Source: Thermoplasmata archaeon
GTDB lineage: Archaea > Thermoplasmatota > Thermoplasmata > Thermoplasmatales > GCA-001856825
Length of the DNA: 13,512 nucleotides
Direction of reading: 5' to 3'
NCBI GenBank assembly: GCA_021831005.1
Contig: JAKBNO010000065.1
Location: 1 to 13,512 of the forward strand
A model generated the notes under the pieces. It saw only the letters and a program-made list of their open reading frames with translations. It did not search any database and had not been told where the DNA came from. Of the stretch, positions 1 to 6,327 are shown piece after piece; the first letter of the stretch is position 1; every line of letters starts with the position of its first letter. Position numbers and translations under genes: made by a program.

Positions 1-1
1 A

Positions 2-1171
2 TCCAATGAAGCTGGTAAACCAATAAAGTACTCAAGAGGAGAAGCAAGAAGAGCTTCGATAACAATGCTGTTCTCTGCAGAAGAGTCCAAGAGGATCTAT
101 GGAGAGACCATACCGATGGATGTGGAATCACGGGGCAAGAACCGATGGGCTTTCTACAACCGAGTCCCAATAGGGCCGGTCTTTTCTGTCACTCCATTCA
201 ATGACCCCCTTAACCTAGTAGCACACAAAGTTGGACCTGCTCTCGCTGCTGGAAATTCTATAGTGAACAAGCCTGCTTCCCTCACTCCTTACTCTGGATA
301 CAAACTTAACGAGTTAGTCAACAATTCCGGACTGCCTGAAAATGCAATGCAGACGGTAATTGGTCCTGGAGGAGGAGAAGTCACCGATTACTTCCTCAAA
401 TCTGACGAAATCAAGAAGGTAACATTTACAGGAGGCCTTGAGGGTGCTGACAGGTTGATCAAGAAAGCGGGAATAAAGAAGTATTCCATGGAACTGGGAA
501 GCAACTCACCAGTCATAGTGTGGAACGATGCAGACTTGGATATTGCCACCGATGCGATAGTCGATGCAGCTATGGAGTCCCAAGGACAGAATTGTATACA
601 TTCTCAGAGAATTCTGATCCACAAGGACGTTTATGGTGACCTCTCTAAGAGATTGGTCGAAGGAGTTGCAAAGTTGAAGGTTGGGAATCCATTGGACGAC
701 ACCACTGATGTAGGACCTATGATCGCTGAGAGTGAAGCAATCAGGGTAGAGAAAGAGGTCAACTCTGCGGTGAAAAATGGAGCTGAGGTTTTAATCGGGG
801 GCAAGAGAGATGGGAGATTCTATCTACCTACACTTGTCACCAAGGTGCGACACGACCAAACCCTTTGGCACAATGAGATCTTTGGCCCCGTCTCAATTCT
901 TCAGCCAATTCAGAGTTTCGAAGAAGCTATCACTATGGCTAACGACGTTCCATATGGATTACAGGCCGGCATTTATACACACAATTTGGACATAGCAATG
1001 AAGGCAGTTCAGAGCCTGGAATTTGGAGCCGTTTTGGTCAACGATACCTCCGACTTTAGGGTGGATGTGATGCCATTTGGTGGAATGAAACTCAGTGGAC
1101 TTGGTAGGGAAGGAATAAGATTCGCTATCGAGGAAATGACAGAGATCAAATTAGCAATTTTCAGGAAGTGA
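2..1171 (+). CDS. Aldehyde dehydrogenase, 5' truncated by the window edge
   Basis: NAD(P)-dependent oxidation of an aldehyde to its acid in the cytoplasm. The reading frame is open to base 2, so the ATG at 65 is internal: the residues before it (EAGKPIKYSRGEARRA) are typical ALDH sequence. The 389 visible residues lack roughly the first 90-100 of a usual 480. Visible landmarks, numbered from base 2, are TPFNDPL near 64-70 with the catalytic Asn, NKP near 89, FTGG near 142, the general-base Glu in SMELGSNSP (about 164), the nucleophile Cys in SQGQNC (about 198), EIFGPV near 292 and PFGGMKLSGLGREG near 358. The NDTSDFRVDVMPFGG stretch recalls the lactaldehyde/sulfolactaldehyde/glyceraldehyde dehydrogenase branch (family knowledge). 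The substrate is not provable; glyceraldehyde dehydrogenase of a non-phosphorylative Entner-Doudoroff pathway is one option. It converges on the next gene. Confidence 0.95.
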   Translation, partial: SNEAGKPIKYSRGEARRASITMLFSAEESKRIYGETIPMDVESRGKNRWAFYNRVPIGPVFSVTPFNDPLNLVAHKVGPALAAGNSIVNKPASLTPYSGYKLNELVNNSGLPENAMQTVIGPGGGEVTDYFLKSDEIKKVTFTGGLEGADRLIKKAGIKKYSMELGSNSPVIVWNDADLDIATDAIVDAAMESQGQNCIHSQRILIHKDVYGDLSKRLVEGVAKLKVGNPLDDTTDVGPMIAESEAIRVEKEVNSAVKNGAEVLIGGKRDGRFYLPTLVTKVRHDQTLWHNEIFGPVSILQPIQSFEEAITMANDVPYGLQAGIYTHNLDIAMKAVQSLEFGAVLVNDTSDFRVDVMPFGGMKLSGLGREGIRFAIEEMTEIKLAIFRK

Positions 1172-1204
1172 AGGAGTCCGAATAAAGATCCGTGGAAAAT
1201 TTCA

Positions 1205-1237
1205 ATTCGAGTGCTTCTCATTTCTAGTCGCTCGAAT
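1205..1237. terminator. Inverted repeat between convergent genes, possible terminator
   Basis: ATTCGAG at 1205-1211 pairs perfectly with CTCGAAT at 1231-1237; a G-T wobble and one G-C pair extend the stem to 9 pairs around a 15-base loop. It lies in the 147-base gap between the convergent ALDH and aminotransferase genes, where either transcript must end. There is no long T-tract on either side, so termination is only a position-based guess. Confidence 0.3.
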
Positions 1238-1318
1238 GAAGGTTTCAGAAATTACTGATGGTAATGAATATTGACTGAACTGATTGCTTTTAGAAACTCA
1301 GGAGCTCCCTCGAGTGTT

Positions 1319-2482
1319 TCAGGAGGAAGACTTAGCTCTTGAACCGAGGAAACGACCTAACGCATCAATTCCGAGATCAATAGTTTCGAATGAGCCTGCG
1401 AAAGAAATTCTGAAGTGTCCTTCTCCTGCACCACCGAACGCAATTCCAGGCAAAACTGCTACCTGATATTCGTTCAGTAACGCCTTTGCTAATTCTGTGG
1501 ATTTGATCTTCACTTTATAAGAAGGGAAAGCATAGAACGCACCCTCTATCGGATATGTCTTCAACTGGCTAATCTCATTGAGTCTCTTTTCAACGTGCTC
1601 CTTCTTCTTATTGAAATCCGATCTGAATTCTCTTATATACTCATCACCATTTTTCAATGCAAATGCGGAAGCTTTCTGGATAAATGGCGGAGAACATGTG
1701 GTTGACTGTTCTATGACCCTTGCAATATTGGAGACGGTCTCTTCGTTCGCGATAGTGTATCCTGCCCTCCAACCTGTCATTGAATAGCTCTTTGACAGAC
1801 TGAATATTGATATGACTAAATCTGGAACAGGCTCAAGGGAGCCTATTGAAAAGTGTTCCACATTGTACACGATATCTTCGTACGCCTCGTCGCTGATTAT
1901 CCTGACACCCTTTGATTTACACGCGGAGTAAAGTCTTTCAAGATTTTTCTTGTCGATTACCCTTCCTGTGGGATTTCCAGGGGAATTGATCATGACCGCT
2001 GCCGTATCATTGTCCAACAGAGAGAGAACATTGTCGAGATTGAACGATAGGTCCTCGCTCGAGGTATAACTTACTGGTTTCATCCCTGCAAGAAGTATTG
2101 GTTCGGTGTAAAAATATCCGGGATCAGGTATCAAAACTTTGGATCTGCTCCCTGCTATGGCCATTAATGATGCGTAGATAGACTGCTTTGACATTATGAA
2201 AATCGAATTCTCCAATCCTGCCTTAATCTTGTTCTTCTTGTTGACTTTCTCAACTATTGCTTCTCTCACTTCTCGTATGCCGTATGAAGATGTGTAGTGG
2301 GTGTCCCCATTCTTCATACTCTCGAAGGCGACTTCCATTATCTTTTGGGGTGTCTTGTACACGGGTTCGCCGATTGCAAGCGATGTTATCTTTTCCCCTT
2401 TTGAAACTTTCTGAAGTACTAAATTTACTACCTCGAGTGAGGGAGAACCTTTGAGATCTCTTATGTAGGTAGTTTCTGACAT
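1319..2482 (-). CDS. Class I PLP aminotransferase (aspartate/aromatic type)
   Basis: Cytoplasmic transfer of an amino group between an amino acid and a 2-oxo acid. The 387-residue length is normal for fold-type I aminotransferases. Visible landmarks: SYGIREVREAI near 66-76, SPGNPTGR at 167-174 with the PLP-contacting Asn170, SDEAYEDIVY at 197-206 with Asp198 and Tyr201, SLSKSYSMTGWRAGY at 228-242 with Schiff-base Lys231 and Arg239, and FRISFA with the substrate-carboxylate Arg358. The ATG at 2482 fits a leaderless transcript, since a TATA-like box is centred about 23 bases upstream. Residues alone do not separate aspartate, aromatic or alanine specificity. It stands alone, convergent with the ALDH and downstream of cyclase 1. 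Confidence 0.93.
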   Translation of the reverse strand: MSETTYIRDLKGSPSLEVVNLVLQKVSKGEKITSLAIGEPVYKTPQKIMEVAFESMKNGDTHYTSSYGIREVREAIVEKVNKKNKIKAGLENSIFIMSKQSIYASLMAIAGSRSKVLIPDPGYFYTEPILLAGMKPVSYTSSEDLSFNLDNVLSLLDNDTAAVMINSPGNPTGRVIDKKNLERLYSACKSKGVRIISDEAYEDIVYNVEHFSIGSLEPVPDLVISIFSLSKSYSMTGWRAGYTIANEETVSNIARVIEQSTTCSPPFIQKASAFALKNGDEYIREFRSDFNKKKEHVEKRLNEISQLKTYPIEGAFYAFPSYKVKIKSTELAKALLNEYQVAVLPGIAFGGAGEGHFRISFAGSFETIDLGIDALGRFLGSRAKSSS

Positions 2483-2500
2483 AATTGGGAATATTCTGCG

Positions 2501-2510
2501 AATATATAAT
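2501..2510 (-). promoter_or_regulatory. TATA-like box of the aminotransferase at 1319-2482
   Basis: On the minus strand this reads ATTATATATT, centred about 23 bases before the ATG at 2482. Archaeal TATA boxes lie about 25-27 bases before the transcription start, so the transcript would begin at or very near the start codon. No Shine-Dalgarno motif is seen. Confidence 0.6.
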
Positions 2511-2726
2511 CAAATTCTTCAACAATATCAATTTGTGAAACTGCTGAGAATCTATAAGTAAATTCGAGATTTGACTGGACTCTTTGCATTTTGGAAGGGC
2601 GCCGAAAATTGTTGGGAAGGTGCTTGGTCCAAAGTCAGCAAAAATTTTGGAGATAGTTTCACCTCCCAAATTTTTGTTGCTTCGAATCCGAGGATGTCGT
2701 CTCCGTAATTTTCTGTTATCTCCAGA

Positions 2727-3380
2727 TCAATAAACATCCATGGCGATGACTCTGGCCATCGACCCGCTTGCCTTAAAGAGTTTTAATGGCAGTGCGGCTA
2801 TCAAGTACTTCTTTCCCTCCTTCAGTTGGTCCAGTCCGGCTAGGTCTTCAATGAAAGCCATTCCTTTTGAGAGCAATGCTTTATGCACCTTGAAGTCAGA
2901 GTGGCTGAAAGGTTCTATCCCAAGGGTATCAATTCCGATGACTTTTATCTTATTTTTTATCAGGAAATCGACTGTATCCAGTGCAAGCCCTGGAAATTCA
3001 TATTGAAACTCCCTGTTATATCCTCTCTTCTTGTCCCATCCTGTGTTGATCAGAAGTATCTTTCCAGAAAAGTCTTCATTCCATTTGCTCTTCAATTGTT
3101 TCAGAGTAATTTCAGTGCCATCCAGTTTCGGTTTTATCATATAGCCTTCTCCAACGAGCTGGCTCAATGGAAGTTCGTCTACCGTTGTCATATTTTCAAT
3201 CATGTGGTAAGGAGCGTCGATGTGTGTTCCGGTGTGCGTCACCGATGAATAAGACTCCACGTTATATCCGTCTCTTGCCGCAATTCCTATAGGTGCAATG
3301 CTCAGCAAAGGGTTCGTTGGCCAAAGTGGCATGTGTGTTTTAAGGGTTACGCTCAAGTCAAAAATCTTTTTAATTTCCAT
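2727..3380 (-). CDS. Cyclase-family metal-dependent hydrolase 1 (kynurenine formamidase-like)
   Basis: PF04199-type hydrolase, the family of bacterial kynurenine formamidase KynB and isatin hydrolase, which cleave amide or cyclic amide bonds with a metal centre. The 217-residue protein carries HTGTHIDAPYH at 49-59, matching the family HxGTHxDxPxH metal motif. His166 and Glu178 have the 12-residue spacing of the KynB zinc ligands His160/Glu172, so the two-metal site looks intact. An open frame extends to a TTG at 3464, but the ATG at 3380 is preferred: the paralogue at 7962-8615 starts with the same MEIK, and a TATA-like box sits about 27 bases upstream, inside the longer frame. It is about 80% identical by eye to that paralogue. 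The substrate is unknown; N-formylkynurenine is only one candidate because no other kynurenine-pathway enzyme is visible. Confidence 0.9.
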   Translation of the reverse strand: MEIKKIFDLSVTLKTHMPLWPTNPLLSIAPIGIAARDGYNVESYSSVTHTGTHIDAPYHMIENMTTVDELPLSQLVGEGYMIKPKLDGTEITLKQLKSKWNEDFSGKILLINTGWDKKRGYNREFQYEFPGLALDTVDFLIKNKIKVIGIDTLGIEPFSHSDFKVHKALLSKGMAFIEDLAGLDQLKEGKKYLIAALPLKLFKASGSMARVIAMDVY

Positions 3381-3383
3381 GTG

Positions 3384-3420
3384 AACAATTAGTCTTTGCT
3401 TAGTATTAAATTTAATTGTT
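3384..3420. promoter_or_regulatory. Cyclase 1 promoter: TATA-like box bracketed by an inverted repeat
   Basis: On the minus strand a TTAAATTTAATA element (about 3402-3413) lies about 27 bases before the ATG at 3380, suited to a leaderless transcript. It is bracketed by a perfect 8-base inverted repeat, AACAATTA at 3384-3391 and TAATTGTT at 3413-3420. A regulator bound there would cover the TATA box and transcription start. Operator function is inference; AT-rich DNA gives such repeats by chance. Confidence 0.45.
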
Positions 3421-3474
3421 GAGATAATATTTAACTGGTCTAAAATCTTATTCCACCCACTCAAATTAGTTTTG

Positions 3475-3505
3475 AAATATCATGCGCTTTTAATGTTTGA
3501 TATTT
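3475..3505. promoter_or_regulatory. Inverted repeat in the cyclase 1/cupin divergent spacer, possible operator
   Basis: AAATATCA at 3475-3482 and TGATATTT at 3498-3505 are perfect reverse complements, 23 bases apart centre to centre (about two helical turns). They lie between the divergent cyclase 1 and cupin promoters, where a dimeric regulator could act on both genes. There is no further evidence. Confidence 0.3.
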
Positions 3506-3552
3506 ATTGAGTTTTGGTTAAAAAAAATCGACATTCATTTGGTCCCTAAAGT

Positions 3553-3563
3553 AATAAATAAAA
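3553..3563 (+). promoter_or_regulatory. TATA-like box of the cupin gene
   Basis: The AATAAATAAAA stretch is centred about 25 bases before the ATG at 3582. There is no Shine-Dalgarno motif just before the ATG, so a leaderless transcript is likely. Confidence 0.55.
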
Positions 3564-3581
3564 GCGACTCATGTAAATTTC

Positions 3582-3947
3582 ATGGCCGAACTAAGGAAGA
3601 CAAGTTGGAACGAAACTAAATCCGAAAAATTGAGTGAAGTACTTTCCCGGAAATTGATTTATGGAGATAGAGTTATGCTGGCAGAGGTAAGATTGAAGAA
3701 AGGAAGTGTGGTTCCCGAGCATCATCACGATAACGAGCAACTGACTTGGATCGTAAAGGGAGAACTATTGTTCGAGATAGGTGGAAAAGAAATAAGTGTA
3801 AAGGAAGGAGAAGTGTTAGTCATTCCTTCCAATACCCCTCACAAAGCAACTGCAGTCGAGGACACGATTGACATGGATGTGTTCAGTCCTATAAGACAGG
3901 ATTGGCTTACTGGACAAGACCAGTATCTTAGAGGGGGGAACCGCTGA
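3582..3947 (+). CDS. Small single-domain cupin, KdgF-like
   Basis: A 121-residue protein that is one conserved beta-barrel. Cupin motif 1 is G41 followed by EHHHDNEQ at 46-53 and the G60 end; motif 2 is PSNTPHKA at 82-89 with His87. The metal ligands are probably His47, His49, Glu52 or Gln53, and His87. The ending DMDVFSPIRQDWL resembles KdgF, which opens unsaturated uronates or 5-keto sugars in pectin and alginate breakdown (family knowledge). No other uronate genes are in view, so the true substrate is unknown and it could be a small metal-dependent isomerase or dioxygenase-like protein. It is transcribed divergently from cyclase 1 across 200 bases and converges on the OsmC-like gene. The ATG at 3582 is supported by a TATA-like box about 25 bases upstream. 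Confidence 0.87.
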   Translation: MAELRKTSWNETKSEKLSEVLSRKLIYGDRVMLAEVRLKKGSVVPEHHHDNEQLTWIVKGELLFEIGGKEISVKEGEVLVIPSNTPHKATAVEDTIDMDVFSPIRQDWLTGQDQYLRGGNR

Positions 3948-3990
3948 AAAACGGTTTCACTATCCCTCTTCAAGAGGCATTGTGTTTAAT
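3937..3990 (+). terminator. Stem-loop and T-rich tract at the end of the cupin gene
   Basis: GGAACCG at 3937-3943 pairs with CGGTTTC at 3952-3958 (one G-T wobble, 8-base loop), overlapping the cupin stop codon. A second short palindrome, CCTCTT-C-AAGAGG at 3965-3977, is followed by the T-rich TTGTGTTTAATTTT. Only 45 bases separate the cupin from the convergent OsmC-like gene, so transcripts must end here. Confidence 0.45.
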
Positions 3991-3992
3991 TT

Positions 3993-4496
3993 TCAGACCT
4001 GAACTGCTTCTGTCTTTATTCCGTGGGAGACTATGAAGAAGGCTGGACATTTGTTGGAGAGTTTTATGATCTCCTTCAGATCTTGATCTGATTCCACTTC
4101 AATTTTCAGCTCCTTCGCAAGTGGAAAATCCCCGGGAGTCAACATTGGTCCTATGTCATAGTATAGGTGGCCTTTCATTTTCAACTTCTTCAGTTTGATT
4201 CCCTTAAGAGTTGCATTAACAACAATTGTCGAAGCGAAACATGACATAACTCCAAACATAAGATAGTTCAGAGGAGTAGCATAGACACCCTTTCCACCCA
4301 ACACAGCTGGCTCATCTGCACCCATAGTGAATGTTGCTTGTTGGGATGACAGTGCTGCAGTGAACATTGGGCTTCCCTCGAGATGGAATTCGCCATCGAT
4401 GTGCTTTTCTAGGTAAAAATGTCCTCCTTCGGACTCTACTTTTTTCTTCGTTGCTAAAACCGCACTTAAATCTATGTTATTAATTATTTCTGGCAT
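3993..4496 (-). CDS. OsmC/Ohr-family thiol protein (peroxide defence)
   Basis: The OsmC/Ohr family reduces organic or fatty acid hydroperoxides with two cysteines. The 167-residue protein has Cys86 in FGVMSCFAST on the central helix and Cys150 in NKCPAFF, the expected pair, and the GGKGVYATPLNYLM stretch at 68-80 typical of the family. It is about 20-25 residues longer than classical OsmC, mostly at the N-terminus. The ATG at 4496 is preceded on its strand by GGGGT about 5-7 bases upstream, a weak Shine-Dalgarno match, and by TTTATAG about 30 bases upstream. It is divergent from the cyclase fragment and convergent with the cupin. The exact peroxide substrate cannot be read from sequence. Confidence 0.88.
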   Translation of the reverse strand: MPEIINNIDLSAVLATKKKVESEGGHFYLEKHIDGEFHLEGSPMFTAALSSQQATFTMGADEPAVLGGKGVYATPLNYLMFGVMSCFASTIVVNATLKGIKLKKLKMKGHLYYDIGPMLTPGDFPLAKELKIEVESDQDLKEIIKLSNKCPAFFIVSHGIKTEAVQV

Positions 4497-4524
4497 AAAT
4501 TACCCCTATTAATCAGGGAAGCAG

Positions 4525-4534
4525 TCTATAAATA
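4525..4534. promoter_or_regulatory. TATA-like box of the OsmC-like gene
   Basis: The plus strand reads TCTATAAATA, giving TTTATAGA on the minus strand about 30 bases before the OsmC-like ATG. Transcription would start a few bases before GGGGTAATTTATG, leaving a very short leader. The element is nearly symmetric and could also face the cyclase fragment. Confidence 0.4.
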
Positions 4535-4575
4535 ATTTGGCAGGAGTGCAGCTCCGGAACCTGAGAAATTGATAC

Positions 4576-4944
4576 GTGCATGACAGCGTTTGGAAGAAAG
4601 GATACAATGGCGAGATCATCCTTGGAAACACCCACTTGGACAAGAAGAGGGCGAGGAGTGAGGAATGGCAATACAGATTCCCTAGCCTTCCACTGGATAT
4701 AGTCGATTTCTTAGGAGAAAAGAAAGTCAAGTTAATAGGAATCGATATCTTGGGAATCGAAGCTGCGGATCACAACGCCTTTTTGATGCACATTGGACCG
4801 GAAAAGTTTGGAATTACTTTTATCAAAGATATTGCAAATCTTGACAAGCTGATCGAAGGAAAACCCTACCTTACTGCTGCATTGCCTCCGAAGTTCAGGG
4901 GCGCAAATGGATTGATGAGAAGAGTAGCTGCGATGAAGTTGTGA
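4576..4944 (+). pseudogene. C-terminal remnant of a third cyclase-family gene
   Basis: The 122-residue open frame begins at a GTG and aligns with residues from about 96 to the end of the two full-length cyclases. Shared stretches include DKKR, FPSLPLDIVDF, GIDILGIE, IANLDKL and EGKPYLTAALPPK. About half the positions match by eye, so it is an older, diverged family member, not a fresh copy of either neighbour. The N-terminal half with the HxGTHxDxPxH metal motif is absent, and only 79 bases separate the frame from the divergent OsmC-like gene. The late metal-ligand Glu (IED in the intact copies) is Lys here (IKD), while the partner His (LMH) remains. A TGA lies two codons before the GTG. Loss of function is the simplest reading; a short expressed domain without metal binding is the alternative. 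Confidence 0.75.
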
Positions 4945-4963
4945 GTGTTCTAAAACACTCACA
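4940..4963. terminator. Perfect 10-bp hairpin between convergent genes
   Basis: TGTGAGTGTT at 4940-4949 pairs with AACACTCACA at 4954-4963 around a 4-base CTAA loop. It spans the TGA of the cyclase fragment (4942-4944) and lies 17 bases past the end of the convergent aminotransferase, so it could end either transcript. No T-tract follows on either strand, which is unusual for a terminator. Confidence 0.5.
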
Positions 4964-4980
4964 TGATGTCCGTCGCCAAT

Positions 4981-6183
4981 TTAGTTTCCAGTGTTTTCGA
5001 AAACTTTTCCGAGTCTCTTGACTCCCTCAACCAATTTCTCGTCAGTGCTGTAGGTAAAATTCAATCTCATTGATTCATGGTTGTCGTTTTCAGGATAGAA
5101 TTCGGAACCGACAACATATAGCACTTTCTTCTTGATTGCGTCCTCCAGCATCTTGTCCGTATTTGCTCCTTTCTTGGTCACCCAAATGAACATGCCACCG
5201 TCCGGTCTTGTGAACTCAACATTTTTTGGAAGATACTGTTCAAGCGACTTTATCATTAGATCTCTCTTGCCCCTGTACAGTTCTACCACATTTGGAAGCC
5301 AGCGATCGATGTAACCTCCAGAAAGGTAGGCTTCTGCTATGTACTCAGAGATCGTACTGGAGGCAAGGTCAAGTGCTTGCTTTACCATTTTCATTTTCTC
5401 TACTATTTCTTGAGGTGCAACGGCGTATCCAAGCCTGAATCCAGGCGCAAGCACCTTTGAAAAAGTTCCGAGATAAATGACGTTGTTGTTTCGGTCCAGA
5501 GACTTAATCGCGGGCTGGGGTGTTCCGGAGAATCTCAAAGCGCCATAGGGATCGTCTTCCAAAACAATTATACCTGCTTCGGTCACTATCTCAATGAGCT
5601 CCTTTCTCCTTTCGAGATTCATTGATATGCCTGTTGGATTTTGGAAGTTTGGCAAGACATAGATGAACTTTGGATGCGGATATTTCTTTAGAGTAGCTCT
5701 TAGCGCATCCATTTTCATGCCATTATTGTCCATTTCGACTGGGATCATCCTGATTCCGGACGCCCTGAATGCTGTTATCGCCCCGAGATATGTTGGCGCT
5801 TCGGAAATTACGTAGTCGCCAGGATTTGCTAGCATTTTCCCCAAAATGTAGAGTGCCTCCTGCGATCCTGTTGTCTGCACTATTTCTGAAGGATCACAAC
5901 TTATTCCCTGTTGTTCCTTCATTCTCTTGGCAAGCGTAACGGATAATGCTCTCAAGCCCTCGGTTGCCCCATACTGGAGCATCTTTCTTCCACTCGTTGA
6001 GATGAGTTCGTTGAATACTTTCTTGACATCATCCACTGGAAAAGATTCTGGATTCGGTAGTCCCCCTCCAAATGAGATCATTTCAGGGTCCCCAATTGCC
6101 TTAAGAATTGCATCTATTGCAGACGGTTTCATAGAATTGACAATGTTCGAAAATTCCCTTCTATAAAGAGCGTTCTTCTCCAT
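4981..6183 (-). CDS. Aro8/LysN/KAT II-type PLP aminotransferase
   Basis: Aminotransferase of the group holding 2-aminoadipate aminotransferase (LysN), yeast Aro8 and kynurenine/aminoadipate aminotransferase II, typically broad for aromatic, branched and aminoadipate substrates. The 400 residues show SFGGGLPNPESFP at 37-49, LQYGATEGLRALR-type sequence at 69-80, TTGSQEAL at 104-111, PNFQNPTG at 178-185 with Asn182, LEDDPYG at 208-214, FSKVLAPGFRLGY at 241-253 with Schiff-base Lys243 and Arg250, and SMRLNF near the end with the carboxylate-binding Arg. The fold matches its family and not the shorter type at 1319-2482. The ATG at 6183 follows a TATA-like box by about 25 bases. It sits alone between the permease operon and the convergent cyclase fragment. 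Which amino acid it uses is unknown. Confidence 0.93.
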   Translation of the reverse strand: MEKNALYRREFSNIVNSMKPSAIDAILKAIGDPEMISFGGGLPNPESFPVDDVKKVFNELISTSGRKMLQYGATEGLRALSVTLAKRMKEQQGISCDPSEIVQTTGSQEALYILGKMLANPGDYVISEAPTYLGAITAFRASGIRMIPVEMDNNGMKMDALRATLKKYPHPKFIYVLPNFQNPTGISMNLERRKELIEIVTEAGIIVLEDDPYGALRFSGTPQPAIKSLDRNNNVIYLGTFSKVLAPGFRLGYAVAPQEIVEKMKMVKQALDLASSTISEYIAEAYLSGGYIDRWLPNVVELYRGKRDLMIKSLEQYLPKNVEFTRPDGGMFIWVTKKGANTDKMLEDAIKKKVLYVVGSEFYPENDNHESMRLNFTYSTDEKLVEGVKRLGKVFENTGN

Positions 6184-6203
6184 ATTGATAAAATCAAATG
6201 AAT

Positions 6204-6212
6204 CTTATTAAC
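6204..6212 (-). promoter_or_regulatory. TATA-like box of the aminotransferase at 4981-6183
   Basis: The minus strand reads GTTAATAAG, about 25 bases before the ATG at 6183 and with no ribosome binding site in between, consistent with a leaderless transcript. Confidence 0.5.
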
Positions 6213-6280
6213 ACTTCCTACCCTCCGAATGAAGAGCCTTTAAAAGTCTCCAAGAAAATCGAACTCGCGCCTCAAAAATA

Positions 6281-6321
6281 TTGGAAGAAAATAAATAAAA
6301 AAAATGAAGAAAGTATTCCAA
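6281..6321 (-). terminator. T-rich terminator of the cyclase 2-permease operon
   Basis: Just past the permease stop, the minus strand has TTGGAA, then T-rich sequence with eight consecutive T (6297-6304) and more T-rich sequence to about 6285, then TTCCAA. T-tracts downstream of genes are the known archaeal termination signal; the flanking 6-base inverted repeat may be incidental. Confidence 0.55.
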
Positions 6322-6327
6322 CCTGAT

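Noticed and set aside
65..67. ATG at 65 as the start of the aldehyde dehydrogenase
   Set aside because: The upstream codons back to base 2 are open and encode typical aldehyde dehydrogenase sequence, so the gene begins before the window.
2250..2669. 139-residue minus-strand frame spanning the start of the first aminotransferase
   Set aside because: It is mostly out-of-frame reading of the aminotransferase 5' end, with a composition unlike a real protein and no domain.
2552..2737. 61-residue open frame on the minus strand overlapping the end of cyclase 1 by 11 bases
   Set aside because: It has no recognisable domain and no ribosome binding site, and other frames in this AT-rich spacer are open over similar lengths. 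It was not called a gene, though a decayed remnant cannot be excluded.
3381..3464. 28-residue N-terminal extension of cyclase 1 from a TTG
   Set aside because: The extension covers the TATA-like box and inverted repeat, and it is absent from the close paralogue, which starts at the same MEIK.
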